From contig NZ_WXYO01000001.1 of assembly GCF_009901585.1 (NCBI RefSeq), forward strand, positions 496,001 through 560,000: a stretch of 64,000 nt of DNA, read 5' to 3'. The stretch comes from Poritiphilus flavus. Lineage in GTDB: Bacteria; Bacteroidota; Bacteroidia; Flavobacteriales; Flavobacteriaceae. This document shows, one piece after another, positions 49,278 to 58,316 of the stretch (its first letter is position 1; each line of letters starts with the position of its first letter). The translations under genes were made by a program, and so were the position numbers. Under the pieces are notes generated by a model. That model was not told the DNA's origin and searched no databases. It saw only the letters and a program-made list of their open reading frames with translations.

Positions 49278-51071
49278 ATGAAATTTGATTTAGACCAAAA
49301 CATCCTTGCCCAAATTTCGGGACCTGAAGATCTGAGGGAATTATCACCGGATCAGCTTCCGCTACTGGCTTCTCAATTGCGGGAATTCATCATAGATATT
49401 GTCTCCACAAAAGAAGGCCACTTAGGGGCCAGCCTTGGGGTGGTAGAGCTCACTATTGCCCTGCATTACATTTTCAACACTCCGGAAGACCGGCTTGTTT
49501 GGGATGTGGGTCACCAGGCCTACGGACATAAGATCCTTACCGGCAGAAAAGAGATCTTCAATACCAATCGGCAACTCGGGGGGATCAGTGGTTTTCCGAA
49601 GCGTACCGAAAGTGTTTTTGACCATTTTGGAACCGGCCATAGCTCCACTTCAATCTCAGCGATTTTGGGCATGGCCCTGGCCGCTAAACTCAGGGGGGAA
49701 AAAGAAAGGGATCATATCGCCGTCATAGGAGACGCCTCCATAGCCAGCGGAATGGCCTTTGAAGGCCTCAACCATGCAGGTGTAACCGATGCGAATGTAC
49801 TGATAGTATTAAATGACAATGCCATTGGTATAGACCCGAGCGTAGGTGCGCTGAAAAAATACCTCACAAACGTAAAAAAAGGCACAGCCAAGGACGAAAA
49901 TATTTTCGAGTGCCTCAATTTTAACTATATCGGACCGGTAGACGGGCATGATCTGCAGGCATTGCTTGCTGCCCTGGGACGCCTGAAAGAGATCAAAGGG
50001 CCAAGGTTGTTGCATATCATTACCACCAAAGGAAAAGGTCTTCAAAAAGCAGAAGAAAATCAGGTTGCCTACCATGCACCCGGGAAATTTGATAAGGAAA
50101 CCGGAAAGATACTAAAGTCGGGAAGATCTGACCTGCCACCGAAATACCAGGATGTTTTTGGGCATACGATCGTAGAACTTGCCTGGGAAAACAAGAAAAT
50201 AATAGGCATCACTCCGGCCATGCCTACGGGCAGTTCCCTGAAATATATGATGGAGGAAATTCCAGACAGGGCATTTGATGTTGGCATTGCGGAGCAGCAC
50301 GCGGTAACCCTTGCAGCCGGAATGGCCACGGAAGGGCTTATCCCCTTTTGTAACATATATTCTACCTTTCTTCAAAGAGCCTATGACCAGCTAATACACG
50401 ATGTAGCCCTGCAAAATTTACCAGTGATCTTTTGCCTGGATAGGGCAGGTATCGTGGGTCAGGATGGCCCTACGCATCACGGCGTCTTTGATCTGGCTTA
50501 TTTGAGATGCATTCCCAACTTAGTAATCTTCTCACCGATGAACGAAATGGAGCTCAGGGATATGATGTACACCGCACAAACTGGCCTGGACCGTCCGCTT
50601 GCCATTCGCTATCCCAGAGGTAGAGGGGTAAATTTGAATTGGAGAAATTCTTTCAATAAAATTGCCATTGGGAGTTCCGAGGAATTGCGAAAAGGAGAGG
50701 GTGTCGCGATACTCAGTATTGGGCACATTGGCAACACAGTAAAAGAGGTTATTGAAGAATTGGATAATGAGCAAAACCCCGGTCATTACAATATGAGATT
50801 TGTTAAACCTTTGGATGAAAAACAATTGCATTATATTTTTGACCGCTATAAACATATTATTACCGTAGAAGATGGTTGTAAAACCGGAGGTTTTGGGAGT
50901 GCCGTACTGGAATTCGCGGCTACCCATAATTATAAGAACAACATCGAAGTTTACGGAATACCGGACCATTTTGTAGAACACGGCCAGGTATCAGAATTAC
51001 ATCAAAGAGCAGGCATTGACCCGGAATCCCTTAAAAACGCAATTACTAAAACGCGCTATGCGAATCCTTAG
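49278..51071 (+). CDS. dxs: 1-deoxy-D-xylulose-5-phosphate synthase
   Basis: A 597-residue thiamine-diphosphate enzyme that condenses pyruvate and glyceraldehyde 3-phosphate in the first step of the MEP isoprenoid pathway. The N-terminal part has KEGHLGASLGVVELTIALHY and VWDVGHQAYGHKILTGR. The ThDP motif reads GDASIASGMAFEGLNHAG, the GDA variant known from Bacteroidota. The transketolase central domain shows GIAEQHAVTLAAGMA and DRAGIVGQDGPTHHG, and the C-terminal domain ends NPGHYNMRFVKPLDEKQLH. Slightly shorter than the E. coli enzyme because the N-terminus is compact. It overlaps the next gene by 14 bp. It supplies precursors for the polyprenyl synthase and lycopene cyclase elsewhere in the window. 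Confidence 0.96.
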   Translation: MKFDLDQNILAQISGPEDLRELSPDQLPLLASQLREFIIDIVSTKEGHLGASLGVVELTIALHYIFNTPEDRLVWDVGHQAYGHKILTGRKEIFNTNRQLGGISGFPKRTESVFDHFGTGHSSTSISAILGMALAAKLRGEKERDHIAVIGDASIASGMAFEGLNHAGVTDANVLIVLNDNAIGIDPSVGALKKYLTNVKKGTAKDENIFECLNFNYIGPVDGHDLQALLAALGRLKEIKGPRLLHIITTKGKGLQKAEENQVAYHAPGKFDKETGKILKSGRSDLPPKYQDVFGHTIVELAWENKKIIGITPAMPTGSSLKYMMEEIPDRAFDVGIAEQHAVTLAAGMATEGLIPFCNIYSTFLQRAYDQLIHDVALQNLPVIFCLDRAGIVGQDGPTHHGVFDLAYLRCIPNLVIFSPMNEMELRDMMYTAQTGLDRPLAIRYPRGRGVNLNWRNSFNKIAIGSSEELRKGEGVAILSIGHIGNTVKEVIEELDNEQNPGHYNMRFVKPLDEKQLHYIFDRYKHIITVEDGCKTGGFGSAVLEFAATHNYKNNIEVYGIPDHFVEHGQVSELHQRAGIDPESLKNAITKTRYANP

Positions 51072-52167
51072 GCGGGAGCGCATACTTTACAGCTGCCTGC
51101 TATTTCTGGCCGGGGCAATGCTGCATGCTCAAGACAGCATTCCCACCCCCGCGACACCAGACACTACCGTTGTAGACACCATAGTTATCCGGAAGCAACA
51201 GGAACAGATCCGTTTTATTCCAAGGGGAGTACAGCTCCGGAATCCCGGCGTTTCGTTTAATAGAACTAAGCCGCTGACCCAACGCTTCAAGCGCTTCAGG
51301 CCACCTTCCTTTTGGGAGAAAAGGAATAAAATAACAGTGAATCTCAGCGAAGTTGCATTTGTGAACTGGAATGCCGGTGGAGACAACTCTGTATCTGCCA
51401 TCGGGAACGCGATCTTTGCCCGTAATTACAAATTCCGTTACGTACAGTGGAATAACGATCTTGAACTACGCTTTGGGTGGAACGCCCAGGAAGGCAGAGT
51501 ATGGCGTAAGACAGACGACGCGATCAGGCTCAGTTCTACTTTCGGTTACAGGCAGGATACTATCAGCAGCTGGTACTATTCGGTAAAAGCCAACCTCAAC
51601 ACCCAGTTTGCCGATGGTTTCAAATATCCGGACCGCGAGACGCCAATATCCAGGTTTATGGCTCCGGGTTATCTTTTTATGGGGGCTGGTGCCTCTTATA
51701 TCCCTGAAGGGAAGAATTTTAATCTCTATATTTCACCAATCACCCTTAAGTCCACATTTGTGCTGGATCAGGACCTGGCAGATCGGGGTGCCTTCGGAGT
51801 AGACAAAGCTGTTTTGGATGACGAAGGCAATGTATTGGTACCCGGAAAGAACACCTTTATGGAACTTGGATTTTTGCTTACCAACAGTCTGGAAAAGCAG
51901 GTCCTTAAAAATGTGGTTATGAATCACAAACTCAGTATGTACACGGATTACCTTCGCTCTTTCGGAAACGTGGATATAGACTGGCAACTGAATTTTGACC
52001 TCACGGTAAACAAATACATCAACGCCAATATAGGTACTCACATCATTTATGACGATGATATTTTGTTCGATGAGCAGCTCGCGGAAGACGGTACGGTAAC
52101 AGATCCGGGAGAGCCCAGGATCCAATTCAAACAACTATTGGGAATAGGTATGGCCTATACCTTCTAA
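51058..52167 (+). CDS. DUF3078 outer-membrane-associated protein
   Basis: A 369-residue exported protein read from the ATG at 51058, inside the dxs end. This gives a signal peptide (MRILRRERILYSCLLFLAGA, cleavage after MLHA). The DUF3078 signature is evident: KITVNLSEVAFVNWNAGGDN, then RYVQWNNDLELRFGWNAQEG and many alternating aromatic beta strands up to the terminal GMAYTF, which ends in Phe as outer-membrane barrels do. Function is unknown; the family is confined to Bacteroidota. Coupling to dxs by overlap suggests shared expression, and the convergent dgt gene overlaps its stop by 4 bp. Confidence 0.88.
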   Translation: MRILRRERILYSCLLFLAGAMLHAQDSIPTPATPDTTVVDTIVIRKQQEQIRFIPRGVQLRNPGVSFNRTKPLTQRFKRFRPPSFWEKRNKITVNLSEVAFVNWNAGGDNSVSAIGNAIFARNYKFRYVQWNNDLELRFGWNAQEGRVWRKTDDAIRLSSTFGYRQDTISSWYYSVKANLNTQFADGFKYPDRETPISRFMAPGYLFMGAGASYIPEGKNFNLYISPITLKSTFVLDQDLADRGAFGVDKAVLDDEGNVLVPGKNTFMELGFLLTNSLEKQVLKNVVMNHKLSMYTDYLRSFGNVDIDWQLNFDLTVNKYINANIGTHIIYDDDILFDEQLAEDGTVTDPGEPRIQFKQLLGIGMAYTF

Positions 52168-53507
52168 AGGCTTTTGCCCGTGATCTTCCTATGGATATGG
52201 ACTGCGGAACCATCGGACAAACTGGCCACATAACAACAGCTGTTCAGCAAAACCTCGTAAAGATCTACTCCCGGCTTCCGGTTGATCTCAGGTAGCGTTC
52301 CAACGACCAATTTATCATAATTAGAAGCCAGACCTTGCATGCTTTTGACCATGGCTTCGGTATATACCTCCAGGATATCCGAAATGATGCGATATCCTGC
52401 AATTTCCTTTTCCACAACCTCCTGCGAGCGGTAGATCTTCTCTACACTAAGTTGAATAATATCTTCTATCTGCGCCTTAAACCTACTTTTATCCAGGAGG
52501 GCTACATCAAAAGTCCCTTCCAATATGGCCTTCTCATTATCCAGGAATACCTCTACCGCATCGGTGATCAGGGTCTGAACAGCAACTGCTCTCAGGTAAC
52601 TCAGGCGGTCCTGCCTATTACCCATTCCATGGAACTTCTTGATATCAATACGGTCCTTAACCAGTTTGATAAGATACTCCAGGGCGTAATCTTCGGAGAT
52701 CCAACCCAGGTTAATCCCGTCTTCAAAATCGATAAGAGTATAACAGATATCATCGGCGGCCTCCACCAAAAAGGTCAACGGGTGCCTGGAATAGGAAATG
52801 TCCTCTCCTGTACGGGTCTGGGCCAGGCCCAGCTCTTCGGCAAGTTCACTGAAAAAGGCCTTTTGCGATTGGAAGAAACCGTATTTCTTATCCGCAATAT
52901 GACGGCTGGGTTTTTTAGGGAGGGACTCCTTGGGGTACTTCGTAAAGGCTCCCAGGGTAGCATAGCTTAGTCTAAGTCCTCCGGGCACTCCTTCCCGTGA
53001 TTCGCTGAGCAATTTGAAGCCATTCGCATTCCCCTCAAAATCAACCAGGTCCTGATATTGTTTAGGGCTAAGGGAGTCGCGGTACTTCTTACCTGCCCCA
53101 TTTGCAAAAAATGCGCCTATAGCCTTTTCCCCACTATGACCGAAAGGGGGGTTCCCGATGTCATGGGCCAGGGCCGCTGCGGCAACGATCGCCCCAAAAT
53201 CATTAAACCCATAGCCCAGATCCGTCTCCAGTTCCGGGTGCTTTTTCAATATTTCCCTGCCGGCTATCCTTCCAAGGCTACGCCCAACAACAGAGACTTC
53301 CAGGCTGTGTGTAAGCCGGGTATGAACAAAATCCGTTTCCGAAAGTGGGATCACCTGGGTCTTGTCCTGCAAACTTCTGAAGGCGGAGGAGAATATTACC
53401 CGGTCATAGTCCACTTCGAAACCCAAGCGGGTCTCATCCTGATCTTTACGTTCTCTTTTTCGGGTATCTCCGAAGCGCTTTAAGGAAAGGAGTTTTTCCC
53501 ATTTCAT
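52164..53507 (-). CDS. dgt: Deoxyguanosinetriphosphate triphosphohydrolase
   Basis: A 447-residue HD-domain enzyme that hydrolyses dGTP to deoxyguanosine and triphosphate. The metal ligands and neighbours are seen as THSLE with H67, HD at 115-116 in AHDIGNPPFGHSGE, and a later Asp in FLVEAADDICYTLIDFEDG. The N-terminal DYDRVIFSSAFRSLQDKTQV is a hallmark of this group. Length matches the Bacteroidota dGTPase type 2-like proteins. It could also serve in phage defence by dNTP depletion, as shown for related dGTPases; nothing adjacent supports that. It is transcribed alone. Confidence 0.93.
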   Translation of the reverse strand: MKWEKLLSLKRFGDTRKRERKDQDETRLGFEVDYDRVIFSSAFRSLQDKTQVIPLSETDFVHTRLTHSLEVSVVGRSLGRIAGREILKKHPELETDLGYGFNDFGAIVAAAALAHDIGNPPFGHSGEKAIGAFFANGAGKKYRDSLSPKQYQDLVDFEGNANGFKLLSESREGVPGGLRLSYATLGAFTKYPKESLPKKPSRHIADKKYGFFQSQKAFFSELAEELGLAQTRTGEDISYSRHPLTFLVEAADDICYTLIDFEDGINLGWISEDYALEYLIKLVKDRIDIKKFHGMGNRQDRLSYLRAVAVQTLITDAVEVFLDNEKAILEGTFDVALLDKSRFKAQIEDIIQLSVEKIYRSQEVVEKEIAGYRIISDILEVYTEAMVKSMQGLASNYDKLVVGTLPEINRKPGVDLYEVLLNSCCYVASLSDGSAVHIHRKITGKSL

Positions 53508-53597
53508 AGGCCTTAATTCATTTCCGGCGCAAGATACATCTTTTTAAAAAGGGCCGGTCTACAGACTATTCTTACTTCTTAACACTCCGTTAATCTC

Positions 53598-53615
53598 ATA
53601 ACATTAAAGTAACGC
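53598..53615. promoter_or_regulatory. PHO-box-like direct repeat upstream of beta-helix lipoprotein
   Basis: ATAACAT-TAAA-GTAACGC: two TAAC-centred heptamers 11 bp apart, 115 bp before the lipoprotein start. The same 7+4+7 layout and nearly the same bases occur at 61031-61048 and 61094-61111. An 11-bp direct-repeat period is what PhoB/OmpR-type regulators bind. The regulator is inferred. Confidence 0.4.
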
Positions 53616-53729
53616 TAAGGCAATGAATCTTTAATCTGTGGCTAACATGACTTTTACAGCCGCTGATTTTATTTGCAGTGTCTAATTATAATCGAGCCAA
53701 AACTCATAAAACGATAAAATACTTGACAA

Positions 53730-55169
53730 ATGAAAAAATTACTCTTATCCATGTTAGCCATAGCAGCACTAACACTTTCTTCTTGCGGAGATGATGATGA
53801 GCCTGCAATAATAGAGCCATTGGCAACCTGTAATGATGGTGTGATGAATCAGGGAGAAACAGATGTAGACTGTGGTGGTCCTAATTGCCAACCGTGTACT
53901 AACGAAGTGGCTACCTGTAATGACGGTATCCAGAACGGAGATGAGACCGCCGTTGATTTCGGTGGTTCTTGTGCAGAAATAATTACAGTTTCCGGAGAAA
54001 TAGGATCAGACACTACCTGGGAAGCAAGTAATATATATCTCTTAGCTGGTAAAGTGGTAGTTGGGAAAGGTGTTACCCTTACCATTGAGCCAGGTACCAT
54101 TATTAAGGGTAGGCCTGGATCTGGTTCCCTGGCTTCAGCTTTGATCGTACAAAGAGATTCTAAAATTGAAGCGGTAGGTACCGCCGAAAGCCCAATCATT
54201 TTCACCGCTGAAGCGGACAACATTGTTGTTGGTCAGACTGCCGGAACCAATCTGGGTGAGAACGACCGAGGTCTTTGGGGTGGATTACTTGTTCTTGGAA
54301 GAGCAGCCTCCTCTTTTAGAAATGATGTTACTGAAGTACAAATAGAAGGAATTCCTGCGGATGACACCTTTGGACTATACGGTCCTGGTGATGCGCCAAA
54401 TGACGCGGATGACAGCGGAACGCTTCAATATATCTCCATCCGTCACGGTGGAGCCCTGATCGGGGAAGGAAATGAAATCAACGGTCTTACTCTGGGTGCT
54501 GTTGGTTCAGGAACAACAATCGACAATATAGAGGTGGTAGCCAACGTGGATGATGGAATAGAATTCTTCGGAGGAACTGTAAACGCTTCAAACCTGTTCG
54601 TTTGGGCTCAGGGAGATGATGCTATAGACATTGACCAGGCCTATTCAGGAACTGTTGACAATGTGGTGGTGGTTGCCGGCGATGTTTCGGATCACGCTTT
54701 CGAAATAGACGGCCCTGAAGGATCAGCGACTGGCTCTTTTGTACTGCAAAACGCGACAATCTTTGGTAGTTCCGTAGCGCCAAACGGTGAATACGCAGAT
54801 TACCGAAGCGACGCGCAAGGGGCTACTAATAACGTTTACGCTCTTGGATTCCAGGATGGGAAAGACGTTGAACTGGATAACAATGAGGTTTCTCAGAATT
54901 TCCTTGATGGCTTGATTACCTTCTCTGCCTGGGAAGTGGTAGGTTTTGACAACTCGATCTTCCAGGAAAAAGTTGGTTGTATTTCGAATTGTGACGATGA
55001 CGATGATTCCAACGATGTTGACGAAAATGAAATTATCCTTATGCCTGACTTCACAGAAAGAGCGGCTGCCTGGACTACTATGGTAGACGAAGGAGCTAAC
55101 ACTGTAGGTGCTACACTTTCTGCCTTTAGTTGGACATATTCAAATAATAAAGCTGGCTTAGGTTTCTAA
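53730..55169 (+). CDS. Beta-helix lipoprotein with Cys-rich N-terminal repeats
   Basis: A 479-residue lipoprotein (Cys19 in LSSCGDDDE). Residues 34-56 form a Cys repeat CNDGVMNQGETDVDCGG...CQPC; a second copy at 63-81 (CNDGIQNGDETAVDFGGSC) has lost the inner Cys to Phe. From about residue 85 the chain is a parallel beta-helix-like domain (LTIEPGTIIKGRPGSGS, SPIIFTAEADN, GLWGGLLVLGRAASS, LQYISIRHGG, DDGIEFFGGTVNASNLFVWA). Acidic loops (CDDDDDSNDVDENE) near the C-terminus could bind calcium. It is followed by a TonB receptor gene after a weak terminator, a pairing that suggests a surface binding partner. No known substrate. Confidence 0.8.
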   Translation: MKKLLLSMLAIAALTLSSCGDDDEPAIIEPLATCNDGVMNQGETDVDCGGPNCQPCTNEVATCNDGIQNGDETAVDFGGSCAEIITVSGEIGSDTTWEASNIYLLAGKVVVGKGVTLTIEPGTIIKGRPGSGSLASALIVQRDSKIEAVGTAESPIIFTAEADNIVVGQTAGTNLGENDRGLWGGLLVLGRAASSFRNDVTEVQIEGIPADDTFGLYGPGDAPNDADDSGTLQYISIRHGGALIGEGNEINGLTLGAVGSGTTIDNIEVVANVDDGIEFFGGTVNASNLFVWAQGDDAIDIDQAYSGTVDNVVVVAGDVSDHAFEIDGPEGSATGSFVLQNATIFGSSVAPNGEYADYRSDAQGATNNVYALGFQDGKDVELDNNEVSQNFLDGLITFSAWEVVGFDNSIFQEKVGCISNCDDDDDSNDVDENEIILMPDFTERAAAWTTMVDEGANTVGATLSAFSWTYSNNKAGLGF

Positions 55170-55212
55170 TTGATCCGTCAAACCAAGCTCATATAATAAT
55201 CTTCTACTAATT

Positions 55213-55240
55213 GCTCGCCTCACAGAGGCGGGCATTTGGT
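55213..55240 (+). terminator. Weak terminator-like hairpin between lipoprotein and receptor genes
   Basis: A 9-bp stem GCTCGCCTC/GAGGCGGGC (one T-G pair) with a 3-base loop is followed by ATTTGGTTTG, a poor T-run. Partial read-through into the TonB receptor gene is likely. Confidence 0.55.
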
Positions 55241-55273
55241 TTGTTAAGAAAAATCCAATTGATACATATTTTG

Positions 55274-58102
55274 ATGAAGACGCGTTTTAAATTTTTATTG
55301 CTTAGCTGTCTCTTTTTTCAATTTGCCCTTGCTCAAAAAGGAGAGGTAACCGGGAAATTGATCGATGTTGAATTTCAAGATCCCATCGCCTTTGCCAATA
55401 TTGTTGTTAAAGGCACAACTACCGGAACAACTTCGGATTTTGACGGTAATTACGTACTCTCGCTGGATCCTGGTGTTTATACCCTGTCTTATTCTTTTCT
55501 GGGGTACAAAACAATAGAGATCAGTGATATTGAAGTTAAGGAAGGGGCAGTCACCACGGTAAATGTAAACATGGAGGTATTGGCCGAAGGGCTGGACGAG
55601 GTAGTTGTTGCCGTAAGTGTAAGAAAAAATACAGAGACCGCGGTTTTAGGTATTCAGAAGAAGGCTGTCAATCTTTTAGATGGTCTTTCTGCGGAAACCT
55701 TTAAGAAGTCCGGTTCCAGTAATGTGGCGGGAGCCATTAAACAAGTTCCCGGGGTATCTGTACAAGGAGGTAAATACGTCTATGTAAGGGGACTTGGGGA
55801 CCGCTATACCAAATCTATCTTAAACGGCGTTGACATACCTGGCTTGGATCCGGACAGGAACACCATTCAGTTAGATATTTTTCCAACTAATATTATTGAT
55901 AACGTATTGGTCCTTAAATCCGCATCAGCCAATTACCCTGCAGATTTTACCGGAGGTATCGTCAATATAGTAACCAAGGATTATCCGACAAAAGAGGAGT
56001 ATAGTCTTTCCGTGGGCGGATCGTTCAACCCTGATATGCACTTTAATGATCAATACCTAAGCTACCAGGGTGGGGATACTGATTTCTTAGGTTTTGATGA
56101 TGGTACAAGAGATGTTCCGATCAACCGGAATCAGGATATCCCAAACCGTTTTGAATTTGATCCAAGGCTTACTACAATTACGAAGCAATTTACTCCCACG
56201 CTGTCCGCTCTTAGAGAAAGTAGTTTTATGAACTACAATTTTGGGTTTACAGCCGGGAACCAATACAATGTTGGAGAAGGGGAAAATAGAATTGGATTCC
56301 TCGCCTCTGCCTCTTACCGGAATACTACAACTTTCTTTGAAGACGCAGAGAACAACTTCTTTAGAAGGGATCCGGACCGTTCTGTATTTGAACTTGCAAC
56401 AGATAGAACACAGTCCGGGGATATTGGGAAGAACAACGTGCTCCTAAGCGGTTTATTAGGTGGATCTTTTAAAACTAAGAAATCGAAGTATCGGCTCAAT
56501 TTACTTCATATTCAAAACGGGGAATCTACCGCCGGTGACTTTAGTCAGACCTTGAATTTTACTGACTTTATCATTTTCTCCAAGGACAACCTGGAGTATA
56601 CGGAAAGATCTATTTCCAATGCCTTGTTAAGCGGGACACATACTAACGAAGATGCGACCTGGACTACGGAATGGGCACTCTCTCCTACACTGTCAAGAAT
56701 TAATGATAAGGACATTCGTACAACCTCCTTCCAGGTGGAAGAGGATATAATTTCAATACCTCAAAATAATCAGCCCAAAAGGATATGGAGGGAACTGGAG
56801 GAAATTAACGCCGTAGCGAAATTGGACTTCACCAGGAAGTACAAATTGTCTAATAAAGACGCGAAACTGCAATTCGGGGCATTTGGTTCCTATAAGCAAA
56901 GGGACTTTAGTATCCTGAATTTCGAGATTGAAAATAATACCACTACAACACAATTCGAGGGAATAGCTGATAATATACTGCTGGAAGAAAACCTGTGGAC
57001 GGTGGAAAATAATTCCGGATCTTTTATCGATCCGGATATCTCCATAGCGGAACCTGCAAATACCTTTGAAGCCACCCAGCAGAACATTGCCGGTTATGTG
57101 TCCAATGAGTTTAAAATTGGAAGCAAACTTAGGACCATCCTGGGTTTAAGAGTAGAGAAGTTCGAGTCGCTTTATACCGGTGAGGACAACAGGGACATCA
57201 ATGACCCGGCCAAGGTGATCTTTGATAACGAGACCATTCTGGACAAATTTGATTTCTTCCCGACAGCAAACCTGATATATGAATTGACAGAACAAATGAA
57301 TCTTCGAGGTTCTTACTCCAGGACTACGGCAAGACCTTCTTTTAAGGAAGCGTCCATCGCGAAGATATTCGATCCACTATCGAATAACACCTTCATCGGT
57401 AATATCGATCTGCAACCTACCTACATCAATAATTTTGACCTAAGACTTGAGTGGTACGGCGAAAGTGCAGAGATGATAGCAATTAGCGGATTCTTCAAGA
57501 CCTTTCAGGACCCCATAGAATTGACGTATTTTGAGTCTTCCTCAGATAACTTCACTCCCAGGAACTTAGGTGATGCCGAGGTAATTGGTGTGGAATTAGA
57601 GTTGAGAAAGAATCTTGGTTTCCTTGCTGCCGCCTTCAGTAATTTTAGCGTTAATATCAACACTTCGATCATCGATTCCAAGCAGATCTTTAGTGAGCAG
57701 GAAAGAAACCTAAGAGAATTGGGACTTCGGGAAGGAGAAACCCTGGGAGATTCCAGAGAGCTTCAGGGGCAGTCGCCATTCCTGATCAATGCCGGATTGA
57801 GCTATCAGGGAGAAGAAAACGGTTTGCAAATAGGGATGTTCTATAATGTTCAGGGCAAGACCTTACAAGTGGTGGGAACCGGATTTGTCCCCGATGTTTT
57901 TACCATGCCATTTCACAATTTGAATTTCAATCTCACCAAGGCCTTTGGAGAAAACGACAATCAAAGTATTAGCTTCAGAGTAAGCAACTTACTCAAAGAC
58001 GATGTGGAAAGCGAGTACGAATCCTTTGGAGCAGAAAATCGTACCTTTTCCAAGAGAAGTCCGGGGAGGGCCTTTTCTTTAGGTTATAGTTTAAGGTTTT
58101 AA
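55274..58102 (+). CDS. TonB-dependent receptor with carboxypeptidase-D-like domain
   Basis: The start is the ATG at 55274, which gives the signal peptide MKTRFKFLLLSCLFFQFALA; an upstream TTG at 55211 would begin inside the hairpin. The 942-residue receptor has a carboxypeptidase-D-like domain (about 25-105, GKLIDVEFQDPIAFANIVVK), a plug (about 125-235, SNVAGAIKQVPGVSVQGGKY, YVRGLGDRYTKSILNGVDIP) and a barrel ending in FSLGYSLRF. It is not of the SusC type: no SusD partner, and VVVAVSVRKNTE replaces the SusC signature. It sits between a beta-helix lipoprotein and a phosphate transporter, which makes uptake of a phosphorus-containing compound conceivable. Confidence 0.9.
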   Translation: MKTRFKFLLLSCLFFQFALAQKGEVTGKLIDVEFQDPIAFANIVVKGTTTGTTSDFDGNYVLSLDPGVYTLSYSFLGYKTIEISDIEVKEGAVTTVNVNMEVLAEGLDEVVVAVSVRKNTETAVLGIQKKAVNLLDGLSAETFKKSGSSNVAGAIKQVPGVSVQGGKYVYVRGLGDRYTKSILNGVDIPGLDPDRNTIQLDIFPTNIIDNVLVLKSASANYPADFTGGIVNIVTKDYPTKEEYSLSVGGSFNPDMHFNDQYLSYQGGDTDFLGFDDGTRDVPINRNQDIPNRFEFDPRLTTITKQFTPTLSALRESSFMNYNFGFTAGNQYNVGEGENRIGFLASASYRNTTTFFEDAENNFFRRDPDRSVFELATDRTQSGDIGKNNVLLSGLLGGSFKTKKSKYRLNLLHIQNGESTAGDFSQTLNFTDFIIFSKDNLEYTERSISNALLSGTHTNEDATWTTEWALSPTLSRINDKDIRTTSFQVEEDIISIPQNNQPKRIWRELEEINAVAKLDFTRKYKLSNKDAKLQFGAFGSYKQRDFSILNFEIENNTTTTQFEGIADNILLEENLWTVENNSGSFIDPDISIAEPANTFEATQQNIAGYVSNEFKIGSKLRTILGLRVEKFESLYTGEDNRDINDPAKVIFDNETILDKFDFFPTANLIYELTEQMNLRGSYSRTTARPSFKEASIAKIFDPLSNNTFIGNIDLQPTYINNFDLRLEWYGESAEMIAISGFFKTFQDPIELTYFESSSDNFTPRNLGDAEVIGVELELRKNLGFLAAAFSNFSVNINTSIIDSKQIFSEQERNLRELGLREGETLGDSRELQGQSPFLINAGLSYQGEENGLQIGMFYNVQGKTLQVVGTGFVPDVFTMPFHNLNFNLTKAFGENDNQSISFRVSNLLKDDVESEYESFGAENRTFSKRSPGRAFSLGYSLRF

Positions 58103-58125
58103 GGATAAGCCAGTTTATACGAAGG

Positions 58126-58156
58126 CCCCCGTACAAACGGGGGTTTCTTTGTTTTT
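58126..58156 (+). terminator. Rho-independent terminator after TonB receptor gene
   Basis: A 7-bp stem CCCCCGT/ACGGGGG with a 4-base loop is followed by TTTCTTTGTTTTTT. Confidence 0.9.
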
Positions 58157-58254
58157 TCTTCCTGTCATTTCGCAAAATCCTGTAAACTAAAGAAGTGGTT
58201 GCAACATTCTTTCTGAAAACGTACTTTAGGGCCGTACGGCAGCAAGCTGCTTTC

Positions 58255-58272
58255 ATAACTTTATTTTAACAC
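58255..58272. promoter_or_regulatory. PHO-box-like direct repeat upstream of PiT gene
   Basis: ATAACTT-TATT-TTAACAC has TAAC at 58256 and 58267, again 11 bp apart, 45 bp ahead of the phosphate transporter start. The match to the sites at 53.6 and 61.0 kb is weaker in the spacer. Confidence 0.35.
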
Positions 58273-58316
58273 TGTAACCAACTTATAATGCCATTTTTGT
58301 GGTTAATTGACGCTTA

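Noticed and set aside
52335-52970. 211-codon open frame antisense to dgt
   Set aside because: Fully inside a well-supported gene, without motifs, signal or plausible start context.
52164-53507. dGTPase as part of a phage-defence island
   Set aside because: Related enzymes can act in defence, yet the neighbours are housekeeping genes and no other defence gene is present.
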